Positions 8,402 to 17,064 of a stretch of DNA of 64,000 nucleotides are shown here, in pieces; the first letter of the stretch is position 1, and each line of letters starts with the position of its first letter. The stretch lies in assembly GCA_002794035.1 (NCBI GenBank), contig PCXQ01000001.1, positions 448-64,447 on the forward strand, in the 5' to 3' direction. A program made the position numbers and the translations under genes. Below the pieces are notes generated by a model that was not told the DNA's origin, ran no database searches, and worked only from the letters and a program-made list of their open reading frames with translations. Origin of the DNA: Candidatus Yanofskybacteria bacterium CG10_big_fil_rev_8_21_14_0_10_36_16. GTDB lineage: Bacteria > Patescibacteria > Paceibacteria > 2-02-FULL-40-12 > IGHO2-01-FULL-4-A.

Positions 8402-9319
8402 TTATAATACCTTCTTGCCTATAATATAAAGCCAGTACCACAGCTTATTTATAGGTAAATCAAAAGAACCAAAATACTCAATTTCACTACCTCCCCAACC
8501 TTTTTTAAATCTTGTAACTCCGGGCCACTTTTTTTCATCAATCCCCCAAAAATCATAATGTTTTAATCCTGCTGATTTTAAAAATTTTATAATTTCCCAA
8601 TGAAGCACGAAGGGTGCCATGGCGGCTCTCATATTATAGTCAGATGCTCCATGAAGATAATAGCCGGTTTCTTTAAAAATTAATATTAAAGCAGAAGCTA
8701 CAGGTTTTGAATTAAATTCAGCCGTAAAGATTTTGATTTGTATATCATCACTATTTTTAAAGTAGTCTATAAGCTTATGGTAGTAATTTTCAGAATGAGT
8801 GCTGAATTTGTCTTTAATAGATGTTTTTTTGAGAAGTTGCCAAAAAGTTTCTACATTATTATGTTGCTCTACTATTATAGAATGTTTTTTAGCAACGCGA
8901 ATGTTGTAACGAGTTTTAGAGTGCATTTCTGATAAAAGCTCATCTTCAGTTTTTTCTAAATTTAAAATCTGGGTCTTGTTGGGTTGAATTTGTTTTTTTG
9001 ATTTTCTAAAACCTGATTCAATAAGTTTATCCGAAATTTTTTTAGACAATGGTTCTGCTTTTATGTAAATATATTTTTTTTCTTTTGAAATTTTTTTTAA
9101 ATAAGATACAAAATTTTCCGGAGAGAATTTGTCCTCATTGACAGCTAATGGTCCATGGGGTATATATAAATAATTTTTATTGACATATGGCATGTCGTGT
9201 TCTATTATTTCAGCCCTAATTTCTCCCTCATGGTATTCAAAAACATTCCTGCCAATGTGCCTTTGGAATTCTAACCACGATTTTGATTGTAAAAATGACT
9301 CCATGTTTGAATTGAACAT
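8402..9319 (-). CDS. FemAB/FemX-family peptidoglycan bridge aminoacyltransferase
   Basis: 305 aa from the ATG at 9319 (a TTG just upstream and an ATG at 9304 are alternatives). It shows the FemAB layout of two GNAT folds: SWLEFQRHIG at the N-terminus, KTRYNIRVAKKHSI at about 175-190, and GYYLHGASDYNMRAAMAPFVLHWEIIKFLKSAGLKHYDFWGI in the C-terminal half. FemX/FemAB enzymes add bridge amino acids to lipid II from aminoacyl-tRNA. Pairing with the MurE-like gene supports a cell-wall role. Confidence 0.85.
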   Translation of the reverse strand: MFNSNMESFLQSKSWLEFQRHIGRNVFEYHEGEIRAEIIEHDMPYVNKNYLYIPHGPLAVNEDKFSPENFVSYLKKISKEKKYIYIKAEPLSKKISDKLIESGFRKSKKQIQPNKTQILNLEKTEDELLSEMHSKTRYNIRVAKKHSIIVEQHNNVETFWQLLKKTSIKDKFSTHSENYYHKLIDYFKNSDDIQIKIFTAEFNSKPVASALILIFKETGYYLHGASDYNMRAAMAPFVLHWEIIKFLKSAGLKHYDFWGIDEKKWPGVTRFKKGWGGSEIEYFGSFDLPINKLWYWLYIIGKKVL

Positions 9320-9414
9320 CAATAAATATTTATTCCTAAGTTATTTTTAATAGTCTAGTTAAAATATGTTAAATATGCACGTATTTCCTTACTAGAATAT
9401 CTTATTAAATAGAT

Positions 9415-9440
9415 AAATTGACCCTAGACAGGGTCAATTT
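9415..9440. terminator. Hairpin downstream of ruvA
   Basis: The 11-base perfect arms AAATTGACCCT and AGGGTCAATTT enclose a 4-base loop, 11 bases past the ruvA stop; the T-run is short. Confidence 0.6.
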
Positions 9441-9450
9441 TGGGAGGTTT

Positions 9451-10035
9451 CTACTTCCCTAATATTTTGAGTGCATTAGTTATTTTTTCTTCTATAGTAG
9501 TGGCTTCTTTTGATGATTTTAGGGCTTCTATCGCTTGGTGTTGAGAATATCCTAGAGTCATTAAGGCATCGGCTGCCTCTCCTTCAAGAGCTAGGTTTCT
9601 CCCCGACTCATTGCTTGATTCACCAATTGTGATGACTTTATTTTTAAGTTCTAGAATTAGTCTTTGGGCAGTTTTGAGTCCAATGCTTGCTGTCTTGCTT
9701 AAGTATTTATGGTCTCCTTGTATTATGCCTAGTTGAAGCGTGGCAAGATCAACAGAAGATAATATTGATTGGGCAGACTTTGGACCTATGCCAGAAACCG
9801 TGGTCAGCAGTTCAAAGAAATTTAACTCTTCGGGCGTGTTAAAACCATAAAGCTCAACGCTCCCGTCTCTAGGATTTAGTGTAAAGTGGGTGTAAAACTT
9901 GACTTTGTCTCCTATATTTGATAGAATATTTCTGTTTTTTTCAGATATGGCCACTCTGTAGCCTACTCCATTTACGTCAATTATTGCATATTTTTCCCCT
10001 AAAGATATTAATTTTCCTTCAACATAACCAATCAT
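9451..10035 (-). CDS. ruvA: Holliday junction branch migration protein RuvA
   Basis: 194 aa, near normal length. The N-terminal OB domain begins MIGYVEGKLISLGEKYAIIDVNGVGY; the helix-hairpin-helix part contains FFELLTTVSGIGPKSAQSIL and TASIGLKTAQRLILELKNK; the C-terminal three-helix domain is ADALMTLGYSQHQAIEALK. RuvA binds four-way junctions and loads the RuvB motor. ruvB and ruvC are not next to it here; the divergent neighbour is uvrB. Confidence 0.95.
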   Translation of the reverse strand: MIGYVEGKLISLGEKYAIIDVNGVGYRVAISEKNRNILSNIGDKVKFYTHFTLNPRDGSVELYGFNTPEELNFFELLTTVSGIGPKSAQSILSSVDLATLQLGIIQGDHKYLSKTASIGLKTAQRLILELKNKVITIGESSNESGRNLALEGEAADALMTLGYSQHQAIEALKSSKEATTIEEKITNALKILGK

Positions 10036-10088
10036 GCTTTTATATTATCCCTTTTGGTTATATTTTTCAATCTATACAGAACTTACAC

Positions 10089-10133
10089 GCTTGAGCATAA
10101 GCCCCCAAAATAAAGGGCTTATCTTGCTCAAGC
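10089..10133. repeat. Large hairpin, ruvA-uvrB divergent region
   Basis: The arms GCTTGAGCATAAGCCC (10089-10104) and GGGCTTATCTTGCTCAAGC (10115-10133) pair with one 3-base bulge. The right arm shares GGGCTTATC-TGCTCAAG with 19338-19355 in the hrcA leader, so this is a dispersed hairpin repeat. It lies upstream of both genes. Confidence 0.65.
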
Positions 10134-10188
10134 CACAAGGGTTTGGCCAAACGCGTAAGCCTTACTATAATAATTTAACCTTAAATAA

Positions 10189-12231
10189 TTGTTTAAATTA
10201 AGCTCAAAATTTAAGCCTACAGGCGACCAGCCCCAAGCAATAGATAGGCTGATACGAGGAATTAAAACAGGCGAAAAACACCAGACGCTTTTAGGCGTGA
10301 CGGGTTCCGGCAAGACCTTTACTATTGCAAACGTAATCGCGAATGTTAAAAAGCCAACTCTTGTAATATCTCATAATAAGACCCTTGCAGCCCAGTTATA
10401 TCAGGAGTTTAAAGAGTTTTTTCCGGAAAATGCCGTTCATTATTTTGTTAGTTACTATGATTATTATCAGCCAGAGGCCTATATTCCCCATTCAGACACG
10501 TATATTGAAAAAGATGCCAAAATAAACGAAGAAATAGACCGTCTTAGACATGCTTCAACCCAAGCTCTTATAAGTCGAGACGATGTTATTGTTGTGGCCT
10601 CGGTTTCTTGTATTTATAACCTTGGTTCTCCTGAAGATTATGATAATTTGTGTTTGGATGTTGTTGAGGGTCAAAAAGTAAGGCCGGGAGAAATTGCTGG
10701 GCATCTTGCCAGATTGCAATACGGATATGAACTTGAGCTTAAAAGAGGTACTTTCAGGAAATCAACAAAAGAAATAGAAGTAGCATCAGCTACCGGCGAT
10801 AGGATTACAAAAATAAAATTTAAGGGCAATGTTGTAGAAAAAATATCAGTTGCTGACAACGTTGAATTAGATGACATATTTTATAAAGATCCTAAGTTTG
10901 AGAAGGTTGTTGAAACAAAAATATTCCCTGCAAAGTATTGGATTGCCACAAATGACAAAACTGATTTGGCTATACAAAACATAAGGGCAGAACTGCAAAA
11001 ACACATTAAAAAACTAGACAAGGAGGGGCTTTATGTAGAAGCAGAGCGTCTTAAATCAAGAACCGAATATGATATGGATATGATCAAAACCGCCGGTTAT
11101 TGTCATGGAATTGAAAACTACTCAAGCCATCTTGATTTTAGAAAACCCGGAGAACCTCCATATACACTATTGAACTTTTTTTCCGCCAAAGGTGGATCCG
11201 CCTCCGGAGGAAAGACTAAGGGAGATTTTTTAACAATAATAGATGAATCTCACATGACTATTCCTCAAATAAGAGGTATGTATGGCGGGGATCATTCAAG
11301 GAAGACAACATTGGTTAAGCATGGATTCCGCTTGCCTTCTGCCATTGATAATAGGCCTTTAAAGTTTGATGAGTTTGAAAAAAAAATTGATCAGAGAATA
11401 TATGTATCTGCGACCCCTGGTCCCTATGAGCTTAAAAAAACAAAGAAAAGCAACGTTGTGGAGCAGTTTGTTAGACCCACAGGACTTCTTGATCCAGTTG
11501 TAGAAATTAAGCCAACAAAAAACCAGATCCCCCATTTAATATCTGAGATAAAGAAAAGAAACGATAATAACCAAAGAACTCTTGTCACAACCATTACAAA
11601 AAGGATGGCGGAAGACTTGTCAGAACATTTGGCGGACGAAGGCATAAAAGTAAATTATATTCATTCGGAGATCAAAACTTTAGATAGGCTTGAAATCATA
11701 AGGGATTTGCGTCTTGGCAGATACGATGTTGTTGTAGGGGTTAATTTGTTGAGAGAGGGTTTGGATTTGCCCGAGGTATCTCTTATCGCTATTCTTGATG
11801 CAGACAAAGAGGGCTTTTTAAGAAATGCGACAACCCTGGTTCAGACAATGGGCAGAGCAGCAAGGCATATTGAGGGAAGAATCATAATGTATGCTGACAA
11901 GATAACAAAATCTATGCAATTTGCTATTGATGAGACAGAAAGACGTAGAAAAATTCAAGAGACCCATAATAAAAAACACGGAATAACGCCAAAAACTATC
12001 ATAAAGGAGATAGGTCAAAATTATTTGCCGGCAGGAAAAGGAAAAAAAGAAAAGATAAGCCGTTGGACTAGTTATGATCCTAAAGACGAAGAAGAACCAG
12101 AGAAAATGCTTCCTGAACAGCGTCTTGAATATCTTGAAAAAGAGATGAAGAATGCGGCTAAAAGACTACAATTTGAAAAGGCTATGATTATGCGTGAAGA
12201 GGTTTTAAGGTTAAGAAAAGAAGTTGGCTAG
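10189..12231 (+). CDS. uvrB: Excinuclease ABC subunit UvrB
   Basis: 680 aa from a TTG that gives the family N-terminus MFKLSSKFKPTGDQPQAI. Walker A is GVTGSGKT (36-43); the damage-verifying beta-hairpin is SYYDYYQPEAYIP; the DEAD-like box is IDESHMT; helicase motifs V and VI are VGVNLLREGLDLPEVSL and QTMGRAARH; the C-terminal UVR motif that contacts UvrC is MKNAAKRLQFEKAMIMREEVLRL. It unwinds and verifies damaged DNA in nucleotide excision repair. An insert of about 12-14 residues (from F331, SAKGGSASGGK) sits between the TLL and FLTIIDESH segments and is encoded by a palindromic element (see 11179-11214). Confidence 0.97.
   Translation: MFKLSSKFKPTGDQPQAIDRLIRGIKTGEKHQTLLGVTGSGKTFTIANVIANVKKPTLVISHNKTLAAQLYQEFKEFFPENAVHYFVSYYDYYQPEAYIPHSDTYIEKDAKINEEIDRLRHASTQALISRDDVIVVASVSCIYNLGSPEDYDNLCLDVVEGQKVRPGEIAGHLARLQYGYELELKRGTFRKSTKEIEVASATGDRITKIKFKGNVVEKISVADNVELDDIFYKDPKFEKVVETKIFPAKYWIATNDKTDLAIQNIRAELQKHIKKLDKEGLYVEAERLKSRTEYDMDMIKTAGYCHGIENYSSHLDFRKPGEPPYTLLNFFSAKGGSASGGKTKGDFLTIIDESHMTIPQIRGMYGGDHSRKTTLVKHGFRLPSAIDNRPLKFDEFEKKIDQRIYVSATPGPYELKKTKKSNVVEQFVRPTGLLDPVVEIKPTKNQIPHLISEIKKRNDNNQRTLVTTITKRMAEDLSEHLADEGIKVNYIHSEIKTLDRLEIIRDLRLGRYDVVVGVNLLREGLDLPEVSLIAILDADKEGFLRNATTLVQTMGRAARHIEGRIIMYADKITKSMQFAIDETERRRKIQETHNKKHGITPKTIIKEIGQNYLPAGKGKKEKISRWTSYDPKDEEEPEKMLPEQRLEYLEKEMKNAAKRLQFEKAMIMREEVLRLRKEVG
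11179..11214 (+). repeat. 36-bp palindromic element inserted in frame in uvrB
   Basis: It encodes F-S-A-K-G-G-S-A-S-G-G-K. The DNA is a near palindrome (TTTCCGCC...GGAGGAAA with inner GGTGGATCCGCC). By eye about three quarters of its bases match 52770-52805 in ychF and 60147-60182 in aspS, all three in the same codon phase. The insert is absent from the usual UvrB pattern at this place. Confidence 0.85.
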
Positions 12232-12254
12232 ATATAAACAATAAACAAAACAAT

Positions 12255-12280
12255 CCCCCGCAATTGCGGGGGGTTTGTGT
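12255..12280 (+). terminator. uvrB terminator
   Basis: Perfect stem CCCCCGCAATTGCGGGGG followed by GTTTGTG and a run of eight Ts. Confidence 0.85.
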
Positions 12281-12285
12281 TTTTT

Positions 12286-12522
12286 TTACTTTACTCTAAT
12301 TAGAATAATATCATCTGCTCTTTCAACTTCTCCAAGAATGGCGCTATTGCCTAGTTTTAATCTTAATCCTTCAACGGAATTTCCTCTGGATTCTTTGCAA
12401 GAAAAGCCACAGCCTCTCTTTGTCTTTTTTTGGAGTACCCACATTTTAAGGTTTTCCTCGATTCCAACAGCAGCGTCTATTAAGTCGCCACAATGCCCTT
12501 GGTGTAAAATTCCTGCATACAT
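12286..12522 (-). CDS. Small hypothetical protein
   Basis: 78 aa from the ATG at 12522, preceded by AAGGAG at a 5-base spacing; this ribosome site decides start and strand. The sequence begins MYAGILHQGHCGDLIDAA, is basic in the middle with two Cys (RGCGFSCKES), and ends in a beta-like hydrophobic stretch. I do not recognise a family. It lies tail to tail with uvrB. Confidence 0.6.
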   Translation of the reverse strand: MYAGILHQGHCGDLIDAAVGIEENLKMWVLQKKTKRGCGFSCKESRGNSVEGLRLKLGNSAILGEVERADDIILIRVK

Positions 12523-12605
12523 AAGCACTCCTTATAAAAAATATTCGCGAAAGGTGCTTGTTGTATAATAATACAAAATTATGTTTTGGTCAATACTATT
12601 GTTGT

Positions 12606-13754
12606 TTAATCTAATTCTTCCGCTAGTTCTTCCACCAATTTCTTTGCTTTTTTATTTAATTTATTGGGCATTTTTATATTTACTTTGACTATCTGGTCAC
12701 CGGCTCTATACCCTCCAAATCCTGATTGGCCATAAATTCCCAAACCTTTTAGGCGTATTTCTTGACCATCGTGGGTCCCAGGTTCTATTTTAATTTTTGA
12801 TTTGCCATCAATTGTAGGAACGGTAGTTTCTGTGCCAAGAAGAGCGTCCGTTAGTTTGAGTGGCATTTCGTATAGGATATCATTGCCTACGCGTTTAAAG
12901 TTTTCATCGGTGGTTGCATTAATGTGTAAATATAGATCTCCTGCTGAAGCACCTCTCAATCCTGCTTGGCCGGCACCTTTAACTGCCAATACTTCGCCGT
13001 TTTTGATACCTGCAGGAATATTTATTTCCAAGACTTGTTTTTCTTTGTTTTTACCTGTGCCTTTGCAATGAGGACATTTTTCTTTTGGTATTTTGCCGCT
13101 ACCCTGACATGCCTCGCATGCGGTGACTCTTATAAAGTTGCCAAAAAATGAGCCGGTAGATTCCTTTACTTGCCCTCTTCCTTTACATGTTGGACACTCA
13201 TCCAAGGGCGTGCCTTTTTTGGCGCCCAACCCGTCACATTCTTTGCATGCTATATCTTTTTTTATTTCTATTTTTTTAAGTCCACCTCTTGCTATATCGT
13301 AAAAACTAACCGATAGATTTACGTGAATATCTTCTCCTCGGCCTGCTTGTTGCCTGCTTCCTCTTTGACGAAATCCAAAAGCATCTCCGAACATGTCAAA
13401 GATATCATCAAAATCAACATTTTGATATTGCCTGTCCTGAGACCCTCCGAAGGGTTGACCTCCCTGAGCGCCTCTGAAGAAATCGCTAAAATCGCCTTGT
13501 CTGAAGTCGAAACCGCCAAAACCTCCTCCACCCCCAGGTTGGCCTCCTTCGTTGAATGTAGAGCCAAATTTATCGTATTGGGAGCGTTTTTGAGGGTTAG
13601 ACAAGACTTGATAGGCCTCATTTACCTCTTTGAACTTTTTTTCGTCTCCGCCCTTCTTGTCAGGATGATATTTGTGGGCCATTTTTCTGTATGCCTTCTT
13701 TATTTCATCCTGAGAAGCGGACCTGTCTATGTCTAGTATTTTGTAGTAATCCAT
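12606..13754 (-). CDS. dnaJ: Chaperone DnaJ (type I Hsp40)
   Basis: 382 aa, full length. The J domain (1-65) has HPD in YHPDKKGG; a Gly/Phe-rich linker follows; four CxxCxGxG-type zinc repeats lie at about 165-235 (CKECDGLG, CPTCKGRG, CEACQGSG, CPHCKGTG); the C-terminal peptide-binding domains end at 382. DnaJ delivers clients to DnaK and triggers its ATPase. It is on the same strand as dnaK but separated by a membrane-protein gene and a repeat-rich gap, so co-transcription is unsure. Part of the G/F linker (QPFGGSQDRQ) is encoded by a sequence resembling one in cysS. Confidence 0.96.
   Translation of the reverse strand: MDYYKILDIDRSASQDEIKKAYRKMAHKYHPDKKGGDEKKFKEVNEAYQVLSNPQKRSQYDKFGSTFNEGGQPGGGGGFGGFDFRQGDFSDFFRGAQGGQPFGGSQDRQYQNVDFDDIFDMFGDAFGFRQRGSRQQAGRGEDIHVNLSVSFYDIARGGLKKIEIKKDIACKECDGLGAKKGTPLDECPTCKGRGQVKESTGSFFGNFIRVTACEACQGSGKIPKEKCPHCKGTGKNKEKQVLEINIPAGIKNGEVLAVKGAGQAGLRGASAGDLYLHINATTDENFKRVGNDILYEMPLKLTDALLGTETTVPTIDGKSKIKIEPGTHDGQEIRLKGLGIYGQSGFGGYRAGDQIVKVNIKMPNKLNKKAKKLVEELAEELD
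13430..13454 (-). repeat. CCTTCGG...CTCAGGACA-GC element in dnaJ
   Basis: On the coding strand CCTTCGG, five variable bases, then CTCAGGACAGGC. It is close to 22025-22048 in cysS but read in a different frame. Confidence 0.45.
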
Positions 13755-13869
13755 GTTTTAAATTTCTAATTTCTCTCCCTACGGGAGATCTGCCGTAGGC
13801 ATGATAATTTTTAATTTCAAATACAATACGAAATTTTTAATTTTAAAATTTTGTTTTTTTATTATCTAA

Positions 13870-13919
13870 AAATCCAAAGTCCAAAACCCAAAGCCCAAAC
13901 CAGTATTGAAATCCAAAAC
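13870..13919. repeat. Intergenic AATCCAAA-type repeat, copy 1
   Basis: A 50-base run of AATCCAAA/CCCAAAGCCCAAACC units upstream of dnaJ. Its reverse complement closely matches 17930-17972 in the gap between hsp20 and grpE; more TTTTGGATTTT units fill 13930-13990. Confidence 0.65.
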
Positions 13920-13990
13920 GTTATTATGCCTTTTGGATTTTGTTTATTTTTAGATTTGGTTGGGATTTTGGATTTTAGATTTTGGATTTT

Positions 13991-14779
13991 CTAAAACTCT
14001 AACTGTTCTGCTTCAATTTGCACTATTTTGATTTTTGCTAGGCCGGTTCGTTTTGCCAGCCACACCCAAAACATGGTGATTGGTATTGTAAGCCACACGA
14101 ATATAAAACTCAATCCTTCAAGAACAAGAAATAAACCAAATGCTAAAATTGGAGGCATAAATTGGAAGTATGGCCCAACAAATTCTATGAACTGGTTTGT
14201 TACCTGCGTTATTAGTTGGTTTAGTGCCGATTCTCTTTCTTCTTCAGGCAACTCTCTTATTTCATCTCCCAAAAAAGTGCTTACAGTTCTTTCTATCACT
14301 TCATTTACTGTGGGAGGAAGTTCTTTATTTGCTGCCTGGCTTTGTATTTTGGGGCTAAAGTAATATCCAAAAGATATCATAATAAAAAGAGGCATCATAA
14401 CAATCGGCAACCCTCTTCTCATGATAAGGTGGGTATTTACTACATTTCTTTGTTCTTCCTCGTCTTTGATGATTTTGCCCGCATATAAATGGACCAAAAG
14501 GGATAACCCAACACCTATAAAGAAAAAGTAATTAAAGCCGAAAACTAAGAAAAATGGCAATACAACTGCAAGGGATATCCCTAGTCTTTCAAGGGACTTT
14601 CTCATTAAAAGAAAAGACATAGCTACTAGAGACGACAATACGAGGAGTCCCACTAGAGGTTGAATCCAAGCTTCAGCAACAGCAAAAAGAGATGAACCAT
14701 AAAGCCAGGGTTTTGTAACAGCCCAAAACCAAGTAGATAGCGCAAGAATTATTATAAGTGTAATTGGTTTTTTATACAT
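13991..14779 (-). CDS. Polytopic membrane protein of unknown function
   Basis: 262 aa with about six predicted spans: MYKKPITLIIILALSTWFW at the N-terminus, then AWIQPLVGLLVLSSLVAMSFLL, LAVVLPFFLVFGFNYFFFIGVGL, a span at about 123-142, and two near the C-terminus. A soluble loop at about 145-200 holds VNEVIERTVSTFLGDEIRELPEEE. I do not recognise a family. It lies between dnaK and dnaJ in the heat-shock region, about 140 bases after dnaK. Confidence 0.65.
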   Translation of the reverse strand: MYKKPITLIIILALSTWFWAVTKPWLYGSSLFAVAEAWIQPLVGLLVLSSLVAMSFLLMRKSLERLGISLAVVLPFFLVFGFNYFFFIGVGLSLLVHLYAGKIIKDEEEQRNVVNTHLIMRRGLPIVMMPLFIMISFGYYFSPKIQSQAANKELPPTVNEVIERTVSTFLGDEIRELPEEERESALNQLITQVTNQFIEFVGPYFQFMPPILAFGLFLVLEGLSFIFVWLTIPITMFWVWLAKRTGLAKIKIVQIEAEQLEF

Positions 14780-14870
14780 GCTTATATTTTAACACAATTT
14801 AATTTTTGCAGCTTCAACAATTACAACATTTTTATCAGCATCAGCGCCTTTATCGGTGAGTATGGTTTAT

Positions 14871-14906
14871 AACATCCCAGCCCCGCCGAAGCAGAGCTGG
14901 GATGTT
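14871..14906. terminator. Hairpin just after dnaK
   Basis: The 11-base perfect arms AACATCCCAGC and GCTGGGATGTT flank a GC-rich loop 13 bases past the dnaK stop. The T-run is on the + side; on the - strand the hairpin is followed by ATAAACC, so it may protect a 3' end or attenuate rather than terminate fully. Confidence 0.6.
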
Positions 14907-14919
14907 AGGGTTTTTTGTT

Positions 14920-16860
14920 TTATTCATTTTCTTGCCCTGGGTTTGTTTGTGGTGAGGAATCAGAATCTGTCGAAGGGTTTTCTTCTTTTGATGTTTTGGT
15001 TTCCTTATTGCCTTCTGCCTCGCCATTTTTGGGCTCGGCATCTCCGGCACTTCCAGCACCTCCGGCATACATTGCTTGGCCTACTTTTTGAACTGATTGT
15101 GATAATTCTTCTGTAGTTTTTTTGATTTCATCTGTGTTATCGCTGTCCTTTGCTTTCTTTAGGGCCTCAATTTTTTCTTCAATTTCTTTTTTGTCTTCTT
15201 CTTTTAATTTGTCGCCTGCGTCTTTAAGGGCTTTTTCAGACGAGTAAATCAAAGTTTCGGCCATATTTTTTGTTTCAACTGCTTCTTTTTTCTTTTTATC
15301 TTCCTCTGCGTGTTTTGCTGCTTCTTCTGTCATTCTTTTCTTTTCTTCATCAGTTAAACCTGATGAACCTTCAATCTTTATTGATTGTTCTTTGCCTGTG
15401 GCTTTGTCCTTTGCTTTTACGTTTAGTATTCCGTTGGCATCAATATCAAAGGATACTTCAATTTGAGGAACGCCACGAGGTGCTGGAGGAATACCGTCAA
15501 GAATAAACCTACCTAAGGTTTTGTTATCAGCAGACATTGGTCGTTCACCTTGCAAGACGTGTATTTCAACAGACGGCTGATTGTCAGCGGCAGTTGAATA
15601 GGTTTGTGTTTTTGAAGTCGGCACAGTGGTGTTTTTCTCTATCATTCTTGTCATCACACCGCCCAATGTTTCAATACCAAGTGATAAAGGCGTAACATCA
15701 AGCAAAAGTACGTCTTTGACATCACCTTGCATAATTCCTCCTTGAATAGCTGCTCCCATTGCCACAACTTCATCAGGATTAATATCTTTGTGGGGCTCTT
15801 TGCCAAAAAGTTCTCTTACAGCACTAACTATTGCAGGCATTCTGGTTTGTCCCCCAACAAGTATCACTTCGTTAATATCTGATGGTTTAAATCCAGCGTC
15901 TTCAATTACTTTATTGGTAATATCAATTGATTTTTTAATATGCCCCTCAACTAATGATTCAAGCTTTGCTCTTGTGAAATTAATGTTAAAATGCTTGGGT
16001 CCTGATGAATCAGCAGTCAAGAAAGGTATATTGACGTCGCTTTGGTTTGTGGTTGATAGTTCGTGCTTGGCTTTTTCTGCAGCATCTTTTAAGCGCTGTA
16101 GAGCCATTTGGTCTTTTGAGACATCGATTCCTTGGTCTTTTTTAAATTCTTCAGCAAAATAATCAATTATGTGCTGATCAAAGTCATCTCCCCCAAGGTG
16201 AGTATCGCCTCCTGTTGATTTTACTTCTATTGTGTCTTCAGATACTTCAAGCACGGAAACGTCGAAAGTTCCTCCACCAAAGTCGTAAACAACTATTTTT
16301 TCATCTTTTTTCTTGTTAAAACCGTAAGCTAAAGCAGCGGCTGTTGGCTCGTTGATTACCCTTTTTACTTTAAGGCCTGCAATTTCGCCCGCATCTTTTG
16401 TGGCTTTTCTTTGAGAGTCGTCAAAGTATGCCGGTACAGTAATAATGGCTTCTTCTATTTTTTCACCTAGTTTGTCTTCGGCATCTGCTTTTAATTTTTG
16501 CAAAATCATAGCTGATATTTCAGCAGGCTTGTAGTTTTTGTCAGCCATTTTTATTTCTACTGCACCATGAGAACCCTCATGGATGTCATAAGGTAATGTT
16601 TTCTTGTCATGTTGGACTTCGGGGTCTGAAAATCTGCGTCCAATAAGGCGCTTGGCAGAAAATATAGTGTTAGTAGGATTTGTTACCGCCTGTCTTTTTG
16701 CTGTAATTCCTGCATAACGATCTCCGTTCTTACCTATGGCTACTATTGAAGGCGTTGTTCTCATGCCTTCCTTGTTTTCTAAAATTCTTGGCTGGCCTGC
16801 GTCTACTATAGCCATGGCGCTGTTTGTTGTTCCTAGGTCTATTCCTAATATCTTGGGCAT
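14920..16860 (-). CDS. dnaK: Chaperone DnaK (Hsp70)
   Basis: 646 aa, full length. The nucleotide-binding domain begins MPKILGIDLGTTNSAMA and contains VYDFGGGTFDVSVL and EVILVGGQTRMPAI; the linker is DVLLLDVTPLSLG; the substrate domain has VPTSKTQTYSTAADNQPSVEIHVLQGER; the helical lid ends in a Gly/Ala and acidic, Ser-rich tail. It folds nascent and stress-denatured proteins with DnaJ and GrpE. The 200-base leader before the start carries two strong hairpins (16885-16905, 16948-16995). Confidence 0.97.
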   Translation of the reverse strand: MPKILGIDLGTTNSAMAIVDAGQPRILENKEGMRTTPSIVAIGKNGDRYAGITAKRQAVTNPTNTIFSAKRLIGRRFSDPEVQHDKKTLPYDIHEGSHGAVEIKMADKNYKPAEISAMILQKLKADAEDKLGEKIEEAIITVPAYFDDSQRKATKDAGEIAGLKVKRVINEPTAAALAYGFNKKKDEKIVVYDFGGGTFDVSVLEVSEDTIEVKSTGGDTHLGGDDFDQHIIDYFAEEFKKDQGIDVSKDQMALQRLKDAAEKAKHELSTTNQSDVNIPFLTADSSGPKHFNINFTRAKLESLVEGHIKKSIDITNKVIEDAGFKPSDINEVILVGGQTRMPAIVSAVRELFGKEPHKDINPDEVVAMGAAIQGGIMQGDVKDVLLLDVTPLSLGIETLGGVMTRMIEKNTTVPTSKTQTYSTAADNQPSVEIHVLQGERPMSADNKTLGRFILDGIPPAPRGVPQIEVSFDIDANGILNVKAKDKATGKEQSIKIEGSSGLTDEEKKRMTEEAAKHAEEDKKKKEAVETKNMAETLIYSSEKALKDAGDKLKEEDKKEIEEKIEALKKAKDSDNTDEIKKTTEELSQSVQKVGQAMYAGGAGSAGDAEPKNGEAEGNKETKTSKEENPSTDSDSSPQTNPGQENE

Positions 16861-16884
16861 ATGTTTTAAAAACTTCTTTATGTG

Positions 16885-16905
16885 GCGGACTAAATCCTTG
16901 TCCGC
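16885..16905. repeat. Hairpin in dnaK leader (proximal)
   Basis: Arms GCGGAC (16885-16890) and GTCCGC (16900-16905) with a 9-base loop, about 25 bases before the dnaK start. Confidence 0.5.
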
Positions 16906-16947
16906 GACGCAATTTCAGAAAGTTTTTTTGTTTAGTTTTTTGTTTAA

Positions 16948-16995
16948 GAAAGAGTCCCCTGCGGACGATGCTATACCATCCGCAGAAACTCTTTC
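16948..16995. repeat. Large hairpin in dnaK leader (distal)
   Basis: The outer arms GAAAGAGT and ACTCTTTC and inner arms CTGCGGA and TCCGCAG form a two-part stem. It lies between dnaK and the promoter of the small + strand gene at 17065. Confidence 0.6.
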
Positions 16996-17000
16996 CTTTG

Positions 17001-17029
17001 TTGACAAATAATAGTTTTGGGGGTATTCT
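17001..17029 (+). promoter_or_regulatory. Sigma70-type promoter of the 59-aa membrane protein gene
   Basis: TTGACA (17001-17006), 17-base spacer, TATTCT (17024-17029); a start of transcription near 17036 would leave a leader of about 30 bases carrying AAGGAG. Confidence 0.7.
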
Positions 17030-17064
17030 ATAGTTAGTTATCCAAACAGAAGGAGTGTGCACCT

